Position numbers and translations under genes: made by a program. The notes beneath the pieces are model-generated. The model was not told the origin of the DNA, did no database searches, and saw only the letters and a program-made list of their open reading frames with translations. 21,881 nt of DNA from a virus: positions 1-21,881 of the IMG/VR virus record IMGVR_UViG_3300042519_001982. One strand, 5' to 3'. The number at the start of each line of letters is the position of its first letter. Position 1 is the stretch's first letter. Shown here in pieces: positions 8,701-14,307 of this stretch.

Positions 8701-10418
8701 CTCCTGCAAACGCGGCATATCAATTTGGTACTGGTGATTTTACAATTGAATATTGGATTTATCAAACAGTATCCGGAAGTTATAGAACAGTTTTGGATAC
8801 TAGAACATCAGGAACAGCAAGTCCATGGGCATGTCTTATTAACTCTAGTAATCAACCTTATATTTTAATTACCTCAGATTTAACCAGCAGTATTGCTATA
8901 AATATTAATGCTTGGAATCATGTTGCTATAGTTAGATCTGGAACAAATTTATCTATCTATGTAAATGGTGTAAGTGGATTAAGCACTACAAATTCAACAA
9001 ACATAAGTCCAACTGGGTCATTACGAATTGGTCTTACAGTTGATGCTGTATATCCAATCATTGGCTATTTGTCAAACATTCGTATTGTTAAAGGTACCGC
9101 AGTATACACAGGTGCATTTACTCCTCCAACAAGTCCACTAACTGCAATTGCCAATACAAGTTTATTGACATGTCAATCACCTACATTTATAGATAACAGT
9201 ACAAACAACTTTACAATCACTGCATTTGGTAATAGTCAACCAACTCAACAAAATCCATTCGGGTTTACTAGTGCAACTACAAATGGCTATACGGTTAGTA
9301 CAATAGGCGGTAGTGGGTACTTTGATGGTACTGGAGATACTTTGAGTGTACCTGCAAATCCAGCATTTCAATTCACAGGTAATTATACTATAGAATTTTG
9401 GATATATTTTACAAGTGTTGCTGGTGTACAGGATTTAGTTGCAAATTATGTATCAAGTGCGGCTCCTGATTGGACTATTCTTATAGCCCCGTCATTTCAA
9501 TATTATCCGAGTAGTGCTGCATCATATGTTAATGGGCCCACTCCAGTTGCAAATAGATGGTACCATGTTGCCGCAGTTAGATCGGGGACAACTTGCTCAT
9601 TATACATTGACGGAGTATCAGTGGGTACTCCATTAACTTTCTCCGGAACATTAGGAGATGCTACAAGACCAGTATATATAGGTTCAAGAGGCGGTAGTAG
9701 CGGTTTTACCTTAGGTTATATGTCAGATGTAAGAATTGTTAGGGGTACAGCAGTTTACACCAGTAACTTTGTACCACCATCTGCACCCTTAACCGCAGTA
9801 CAAAACACAAGTCTACTAACTAATATGACCAGTGCTGGTATATACGATGCCGCAATGATGAATAACATGGAAACAGTTGGTAATGCACAACTAAGTACAG
9901 CAATAAGTAAATTCGGTGGGAGTAGTATGTATTTTGATGGTACCGGGGATTATTTAAGTTTACGATCAAATCCACTATATGCTTTTGGCACTGGAGATTT
10001 TACAATTGAAGGTTGGCTATACCTTACAACAAATCAAAATTTTGGCGCAATGTTTATTTCATCAACAACTGGTACAGGAGACGCCCTTCATATACAAATT
10101 AGTAATGCAAATAAAGTAAGAGTAACCAATGAAACTACTCAACTTTTATTAGCAACTAACGCAATATCTCTTACCACTTGGACACACATTGCTGTTGTTC
10201 GATCCGGAACTACACTGGCAATCTATCAAAACGGGATTTTAAATGGATCAACAACTAATAGTACCAGCTTTATTCAAAATGGTGCAGTAGTTGGGTATGA
10301 AATGGTAGGCGGTAATTTTTATTACACTGGCTACATAGACGATTTAAGAATAACAAAAGGTTATGCTCGTTATACAAGTAACTTCACACCACCAACAAGT
10401 GCATTCCCGATATATTAA
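5772..10418 (+). CDS. Giant multidomain lectin-type adhesin: IPT/TIG, two Ig-like, six LamG modules (1548 aa)
   Basis: Residues about 24-112 resemble an IPT/TIG domain (DPAGGQTVQINGTGFLAGAT, TYTIYVVNPDGG). Residues about 113-203 and 204-293 resemble putative Ig (He_PIG-like) domains (LPTGSTL...GTAP; LPTGLSL...GTPT). Six tandem LamG / concanavalin-A-like modules follow. Each is marked by a YFDG motif, at residues 346, 558, 764, 967, 1183 and 1387, then DFTIE.W.Y, a W.H.A..R motif, ..YVNG.., and a closing R(I/V)..G.A.Y...F.P pattern. Spacers carry STNNF-type motifs typical of aquatic phage and metagenome proteins. LamG folds commonly bind glycans, so a role in binding host surface polysaccharide is inferred. 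I see no hydrolase catalytic motif. The start overlaps the preceding stop (ATGA). There is no signal peptide, consistent with an intracellularly assembled virion protein. Confidence 0.9.
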   Translation: MSITSVINDTVTSVSFVNAQKPLPPTISGYSVGGLDDTALDPAGGQTVQINGTGFLAGATITFDGSAVAVVTFSSANRLTFTSPAKSAGTYTIYVVNPDGGTAIYIPGIIYSVLPTWTTSAGTLGSYYETTSISNTVIASGDAPITYSLYSGSLPTGSTLYANGVITGTAPVDSSSTTYSFTIQATDAQLQDSTRSFSLTINVDAVTWVSPANNTTYTSAVDSAIANVTLSATDAAGYNVTYSANALPTGLSLTGSNIAGTPTVIADSSTLLTATAATTNRSAVRTINWSITVANDPYFEYNTLLIPGASTTFVDDASTNNFAVTINGDTKPNSFNPYTPGYYSNYFDGSGDRIVLSGSNFSLTGDFTLEAWVYIGSLATTRPIVCMGDDRFSPGGLFAINTSGKLYLFASNTAIFTGTGTSVVANSWTHVAFVRSGSTITGYVNGVVQGTSTSAISIGGTASYIGYELYNSGTGVEYLGNISNLRIVNGTAVYTSAFTPSTTPLTAISGTILLTCQSNTFVDNSSSPKTLTVVGNTLISSFDPFVPNSSYSTYGSGYFDGNDYLDVPINSAQFGTGAFTIDFWVYPTTLANTPAIIDFRSSVTAIFGQIYIAANGTVHFYLPVDIATTNTVTVNTWNHVAISRTAGTLKMFINGVSGYSSASTGTYNASAVYIGVSSSGSGGIVGYLSDMRFVIGTGVYTTDFTPPSAPLTAIANTSLLVLQNNQSVNNSVFLDNSTNNFLVTRAGNTTQGTFSPYGGNWSNYFDGASDYIRKAGAGVLTASGDVTIECWIYPLSSTVIGLFDGGPNEGDIMRNWPANRIGKVAGSDNPTFTVTANQWQHFACTFSSGNIKVFINGTLNASGTYAGGYSAGSNFDIGTINAGGDGSFNGYISNFRVTKSILYTTTFTPSTTPLTPITNTSLLTCQSNRIIDTSINNFTITKNGDVSVQRFSPFNPSSLTPTSYSGYFDGSGDYLTAPANAAYQFGTGDFTIEYWIYQTVSGSYRTVLDTRTSGTASPWACLINSSNQPYILITSDLTSSIAININAWNHVAIVRSGTNLSIYVNGVSGLSTTNSTNISPTGSLRIGLTVDAVYPIIGYLSNIRIVKGTAVYTGAFTPPTSPLTAIANTSLLTCQSPTFIDNSTNNFTITAFGNSQPTQQNPFGFTSATTNGYTVSTIGGSGYFDGTGDTLSVPANPAFQFTGNYTIEFWIYFTSVAGVQDLVANYVSSAAPDWTILIAPSFQYYPSSAASYVNGPTPVANRWYHVAAVRSGTTCSLYIDGVSVGTPLTFSGTLGDATRPVYIGSRGGSSGFTLGYMSDVRIVRGTAVYTSNFVPPSAPLTAVQNTSLLTNMTSAGIYDAAMMNNMETVGNAQLSTAISKFGGSSMYFDGTGDYLSLRSNPLYAFGTGDFTIEGWLYLTTNQNFGAMFISSTTGTGDALHIQISNANKVRVTNETTQLLLATNAISLTTWTHIAVVRSGTTLAIYQNGILNGSTTNSTSFIQNGAVVGYEMVGGNFYYTGYIDDLRITKGYARYTSNFTPPTSAFPIY
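6807..10403 (+). repeat. Six tandem LamG/ConA-like modules of about 203-216 residues
   Basis: The YFDG landmark codons begin at 6807, 7443, 8061, 8670, 9318 and 9930, giving spacings of 212, 206, 203, 216 and 204 residues. The copies are well diverged in DNA, unlike the recent duplications in the neighbouring fibre genes. This points to an old array or one under diversifying selection. Confidence 0.85.
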
Positions 10419-10445
10419 ACAGATAACATACCATGAATAAAAAGA

Positions 10446-10452
10446 CTAAATA
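10446..10452 (+). promoter_or_regulatory. Putative T4-type late promoter (CTAAATA)
   Basis: CTAAATA lies in the 53-nt gap before the S74 fibre gene, 19 nt before its ATG. An AGGA ribosome site (10462-10465) lies between. It matches the NTAAATA pattern of the other two larger gaps. The function is inferred. Confidence 0.4.
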
Positions 10453-10471
10453 TAGTATAACAGGATAAAAG

Positions 10472-13372
10472 ATGGCTTTAATACAGATAGAACCGTACGT
10501 CATAGATTCAACAGAAAATTTTACGTTCAATAACGTAAATGCTACGGGTAACCTATCTTCATTAAACGCTAATTTGGGTAATCTAGCAATAGCTAATTTC
10601 TTCAGCGGATCAGGTGCAAATCTAACAAGTTTACCAGCCGGTAACATCTCTGGACAAGTAGGTAATGCTCTAATTTCAGGTACAGTATATACAAATGCAC
10701 AACCAAATATTACTTCACTAGGTACATTATATAGTGTAACCGTAACAGGTAATGGTTCATTTGGTAATATATTAGGACCACACTCAAATGGCAATAGTAA
10801 CGTAAATATCCCAAGTGCAAATGGAAATATTAACCTAACAGCTGCCGGTAACACAACAATGGTTATTACTGGTGTCGGTATTAATGTTGCCGGTAATATA
10901 TCCGGTAATTACTTTATTGGTAATGGTAGTCAGTTGACCGGAATAGATGCTGCCGGTAGAGTGGTCAATGGAACAAGTAATTTAACTATTGCAACCTCAG
11001 GTGGAAATGTAACTACTAGTGTAGCCGGTACCGCAAACATTATGGTTGTAACGAGTACCGGTGTTAACGTTGCAGGCTATGCAAATGTCACTGGTAACAT
11101 TAATGCCCCGTACTTCATCGGTAATGGTGCATTCTTAACCGGTGTAGACACAAACCCAGCTAATATTTCAAATGGCAATAGTAATGTAAATATTCCAACC
11201 GCTAACGGGAATATCACATTCAATGCGGTTGGCAATGCTAATATAATGAAAATTACCGGTACAGGTGTTAACGTTGCAGGCTATGCAAATATTACTGGTA
11301 ATGTTAATGCTCCATACTTCATTGGTAATGGTGCTTTCTTAACGGGTGTTGATGTGACCCCGGCAAGTATGTCAAATGGCAATAGTAATGTAAATATTCC
11401 CTCTGCTAACGGGAATATAACATTTAGCGCAGTCGGTAACGCAAACATTATGATTGTAACTGGCACTGGTACTAATGTAGCAGGAACATTAAATGCTACG
11501 GGTAATGCTAACGCAGGTAATATAGGTGCTACCGGTGGTTATTTTACTACAGTATCTGGTTCATTGACAACAGCGGCACAACCAAATATAACTTCAGTTG
11601 GTTCGTTGACTGGTTTAACAGTAAGTAACGCAACAGGAATAGTTGATTTTACAACCTCTGCTAACGTAACATTGGGCGCAGTTAGTAATTTGCATATCTC
11701 GGGTGGTACTAGTGGTTATGTATTACAAACAGATGGCTCAGGGACATTAAGTTGGGTAGCACAATCCGGAGGAGGTGGCGGAAGTAATATTGCAAATGGT
11801 AATAGTACTGTAAATATACCTACAGCAAATGGTAATATTAATTTTACTGCAGTTGGCAATACAATTATGGTAATTACTGGCACCGGTGTTAATGTTGCCG
11901 GTACATTAAATACTACCGGTAATGTAGCACTAAGCGGTGCTAATGTATCGTTAGGTACAGTTGCTAATGTACGTATTACGGGCGGTACTAATGGCTATGT
12001 ATTACAAACAGACGGTGCTGGTAACTTAAGTTGGGTTCCTGCTGGCGGCGGTGGCGGCGCCGCATATATTAGTAACGGTACAAGTATTGTTGACATTGCG
12101 ACAGCCGGTGGAAATGTAACTACAAGTGTAGGTGGTAACGCAAACATTGTAGTTGTAACTAGCACGGGTGCAAATATTAATGGTACTGCTAATATTACAG
12201 GCAACGTAGCATTTGGTAGTAATGTAACATTAACAGGCAGCAATATATCCGGAGCTAATGATATTAGTGCTAATACATTTACTGGTACATTAACAACAGC
12301 CTCACAACCAAATATTACAAGTGTTGGTACATTATCAAGTTTAACTGTGTCGGGATTATTAACTGGTAATACAGCAAACTATAGCGGTAACGTAGCAGTT
12401 AGCAATCTTAGTGCAGGATCTGGTACTGGTGGTAGTATTACAGGTGCTAACTTAATTAGTGCAAATTATTTTACAGGTGTATTCAGTAATGGCAATAGTA
12501 ACATAAGCATACCGGCTGCTAACGGAAATGTAACAGTTGGCGTTGGCGGTAATGCTAATGTATTGATTGTTACAAGCACTGGTGCAAACGTTGCAGGCAA
12601 TGCTAATATTACAGGTAATATTATTGCTGGTGCGGGCGCAGGCGGTAACATTATTGGTGCTAACTATATTAGTGCTAATTACTTCTATGGTACAATTGTA
12701 TCAGGGGCATCAAGTCAACCAAACATTACAAGTGTTGGTACACTAACTGGTTTAACAGTAAGCAATGCAACGGCTAATATTAGCTTTACTGCTAATGTAG
12801 CTAACTTTGCAAACGTGACAACAGTTGAGTTTCAAAACTCAAGCAATATTAACTTGGGTGCAGTAGCTAACTTACGTATTGCTAACGGGACCGCTAATCA
12901 ATTTTTACAGACAAATGGTTCTGGAAATGTAACTTGGGCCCAAGCCACTCCAATAATCACTGATAATACAAGTTCTGGTTCAACTTTTTACCCTGTATAT
13001 GCAACAAGTACTTCTGGTGGGTTATTAACTGCTGGTATAACAACAACTAAACTACAGTTTATTCCAAGTACAGGACAATTAACTGTACAGGATTTAAACA
13101 CATTGTCTGACGCAACACTAAAAGAGAACCCTCAATCAATCACAGATCCAATGTCAATATTGTCACAGTTGTTTGGTATGGGTTTCAATTGGACAGACAG
13201 TAAGAAAAAATCATATGGTTTAATGGCGCAAATGGTTGAAAAAATATTACCAGAGTTAGTAAGTACTAATAGTCAAGGTAAAAAAGCTGTTAACTATATA
13301 CCCATTATAGCATTCTTAATCGAGGCTGTTAAAAAACAGCAAGAGGATATAGACGCTCTCAAAAAAAGATAA
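10472..13372 (+). CDS. Long tail fibre with C-terminal peptidase S74 (endosialidase-type chaperone) domain (966 aa)
   Basis: The N-terminus MALIQIEPYVIDSTENFTFN aligns with that of the 1401-residue fibre. The shaft uses the same modules: about seven NGNSNVNIP..NGNI/TGTGVNVAG copies and four QPNITS.G copies. There are also HISGG..LQTDGSG.LSW segments and Gly-rich hinges. Residues about 879-966 form a peptidase S74 domain: SDATLKENP, then a GFNW and GLMAQMVEKILPELV stretch, VNYIPIIAFLIEAVKKQ and a basic C-terminus. Members of this family help trimerise phage fibres and then cut themselves off, with a Ser and a Lys five residues later (established). Ser879 and Lys884 fit that spacing here. Mature fibre would therefore end near residue 878. 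AGGA about 7 nt upstream supports the start. Confidence 0.93.
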   Translation: MALIQIEPYVIDSTENFTFNNVNATGNLSSLNANLGNLAIANFFSGSGANLTSLPAGNISGQVGNALISGTVYTNAQPNITSLGTLYSVTVTGNGSFGNILGPHSNGNSNVNIPSANGNINLTAAGNTTMVITGVGINVAGNISGNYFIGNGSQLTGIDAAGRVVNGTSNLTIATSGGNVTTSVAGTANIMVVTSTGVNVAGYANVTGNINAPYFIGNGAFLTGVDTNPANISNGNSNVNIPTANGNITFNAVGNANIMKITGTGVNVAGYANITGNVNAPYFIGNGAFLTGVDVTPASMSNGNSNVNIPSANGNITFSAVGNANIMIVTGTGTNVAGTLNATGNANAGNIGATGGYFTTVSGSLTTAAQPNITSVGSLTGLTVSNATGIVDFTTSANVTLGAVSNLHISGGTSGYVLQTDGSGTLSWVAQSGGGGGSNIANGNSTVNIPTANGNINFTAVGNTIMVITGTGVNVAGTLNTTGNVALSGANVSLGTVANVRITGGTNGYVLQTDGAGNLSWVPAGGGGGAAYISNGTSIVDIATAGGNVTTSVGGNANIVVVTSTGANINGTANITGNVAFGSNVTLTGSNISGANDISANTFTGTLTTASQPNITSVGTLSSLTVSGLLTGNTANYSGNVAVSNLSAGSGTGGSITGANLISANYFTGVFSNGNSNISIPAANGNVTVGVGGNANVLIVTSTGANVAGNANITGNIIAGAGAGGNIIGANYISANYFYGTIVSGASSQPNITSVGTLTGLTVSNATANISFTANVANFANVTTVEFQNSSNINLGAVANLRIANGTANQFLQTNGSGNVTWAQATPIITDNTSSGSTFYPVYATSTSGGLLTAGITTTKLQFIPSTGQLTVQDLNTLSDATLKENPQSITDPMSILSQLFGMGFNWTDSKKKSYGLMAQMVEKILPELVSTNSQGKKAVNYIPIIAFLIEAVKKQQEDIDALKKR
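13106..13369 (+). other. Peptidase S74 intramolecular chaperone domain of the 966-aa fibre
   Basis: This segment encodes Ser879 to the C-terminus, about 88 residues. The Ser-x4-Lys pair (SDATLK) matches the catalytic arrangement of endosialidase-type chaperones, and cleavage is expected just before Ser879. The conserved GLMAQ.VE..LPELV and VNY...I..LIEAVK blocks are intact, so the domain looks functional. Confidence 0.9.
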
Positions 13373-13375
13373 ATA
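13369..13375 (+). promoter_or_regulatory. Putative T4-type late promoter (ATAAATA)
   Basis: ATAAATA overlaps the TAA stop of the S74 fibre and lies 27 nt before the ATG at 13403. It is the closest of the three boxes to the T4-like late consensus. It would drive the small tip-like gene, the chaperone-like gene and the RCC1 giant. The function is inferred. Confidence 0.45.
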
Positions 13376-13390
13376 GTAGTAGCCGAGTTC

Positions 13391-13397
13391 AAAGGAG
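13391..13397 (+). promoter_or_regulatory. Strong ribosome binding site AAAGGAG
   Basis: This near-perfect Shine-Dalgarno sequence lies 5 nt before the ATG at 13403. It is the strongest in the window and suggests high expression of the small 130-residue protein. Confidence 0.8.
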
Positions 13398-13402
13398 CGA
13401 AG

Positions 13403-13795
13403 ATGGCAATTAAAGTAATCGGGTCGACCGTAATTGACGACAATAAGGTATTTTTACCAAACAATTCAGCAGAAGTTAGTGCGACTGCTACTATTAGTGC
13501 CGGCGTTTTAACACTAAATTTAAATATCGCTACTGTATTCAATGTCGCTTTAAATTCTAACATCACATCTATCACATTCTCTAACATACAATCAGCAGGT
13601 AGAGCAAGTTCATTTGTACTAGTTTTCACTGCTGATGGTACTGCTCGTTCAGTTACTTGGCCTGCTAGCTTTCACTGGCCAGGAGGAACTGCTCCTACAT
13701 TAACATCAAGTAATAACAAAGAAGATGTATTCACCTTTTTTACTACTGATGGTGGTATAAATTGGCAGGCATTTGTTTCAGGACAAAATTTATAA
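13403..13795 (+). CDS. Small fibre-tip-like structural protein (130 aa)
   Basis: The sequence starts MAIKVIGSTVIDDNKVFLPN. The C-terminal half contains a recognisable block: SITFSNIQ, SSFVLVFTADGT, RSVTWPASFHWPGGTAPTL, then NKEDVFTFFTTDGGINWQAF. I know this block as a C-terminal or near-C-terminal domain of aquatic phage fibre proteins, where it is often fused to a longer shaft. Here it stands alone directly after the S74 fibre. This suggests a detached tip or cap subunit, which is an inference. It is all-beta in character, with no membrane or signal segment. It has an excellent ribosome site (AAAGGAG). Its stop codon shares one base with the next start (TAATG at 13793-13797), implying translational coupling. 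Confidence 0.85.
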   Translation: MAIKVIGSTVIDDNKVFLPNNSAEVSATATISAGVLTLNLNIATVFNVALNSNITSITFSNIQSAGRASSFVLVFTADGTARSVTWPASFHWPGGTAPTLTSSNNKEDVFTFFTTDGGINWQAFVSGQNL

Positions 13796-14304
13796 TGGCT
13801 AATTATGCTCATATTGTTGACGGTAATATAGAAGGTGTATACGACCTTATTCCAAATAATTGGAAAAATATCAGTAATTTTTATGCACTTACAGAAGAAG
13901 AACGTTTATCATTTGGTTGGTATACATTAGTAAAAGCATACCCTGAATATAATCCAGAAACACAAAAAATAGATAATCCTAGACAGTATTTTACTGATGG
14001 TGTTGCGTATGAAACAATGGATATTATTGAGCTACCTAAATCAGTGATATACGAACCCTCGCCTGAAGATATACAGCTACAACAAGAACTACGTACTAGA
14101 GATCAATGGAATTTGATAAGAGGTGAACGTGATACAAAGATGAAAGATTTTGAATGGCGATACACTCGATATGATAGACAACTTAGATTAGGTGAACCCA
14201 CTGTAGATGATTTAACATTAATGGATGCATATATGCAAGCATTAGCAGATATTACTACGCAGACAGATCCTTTTAATATTATTTGGCCTATGTTTGGTGG
14301 TTAA
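13795..14304 (+). CDS. Phage tail-assembly-chaperone-like protein (169 aa)
   Basis: The start MANYAHIVDGNIEGVYDLIP is chosen at 13795, overlapping the preceding stop by one base. An earlier in-frame ATG at 13762 would lie inside the upstream gene and add 11 unrelated residues. The C-terminal third (RDQWNLIRGERDTKMKDFEW, then DAYMQALADIT, DPFNIIWP) matches the pattern of phage tail assembly chaperone / fibre-assembly proteins: an R..RD segment, then a Y.QALRDI..Q..PF.I.WP ending. Such proteins usually help fold or attach fibres (established for the family, not this member). Its position right before the giant RCC1 gene (3-nt gap) makes that product, or the preceding fibres, a plausible client. 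It is charged, soluble and cytoplasmic in character. Confidence 0.85.
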   Translation: MANYAHIVDGNIEGVYDLIPNNWKNISNFYALTEEERLSFGWYTLVKAYPEYNPETQKIDNPRQYFTDGVAYETMDIIELPKSVIYEPSPEDIQLQQELRTRDQWNLIRGERDTKMKDFEWRYTRYDRQLRLGEPTVDDLTLMDAYMQALADITTQTDPFNIIWPMFGG

Positions 14305-14307
14305 AAT

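Noticed and set aside
10433-10468. Eleven-codon mini-frame (MNKKTKYSITG) ahead of the S74 fibre
   Set aside because: There is no ribosome site. It is short and easily chance, and the region is better explained as leader and promoter. A leader peptide cannot be excluded.
10419-10471. Intrinsic terminator between the LamG adhesin and the S74 fibre
   Set aside because: I found no GC-rich hairpin followed by a T run here, nor in any other gap of the window.
13762-13794. Earlier in-frame ATG for the chaperone-like gene
   Set aside because: It lies inside the preceding gene, adds residues unlike the family, and lacks a ribosome site. The ATG at 13795 overlapping the upstream stop gives the expected start.
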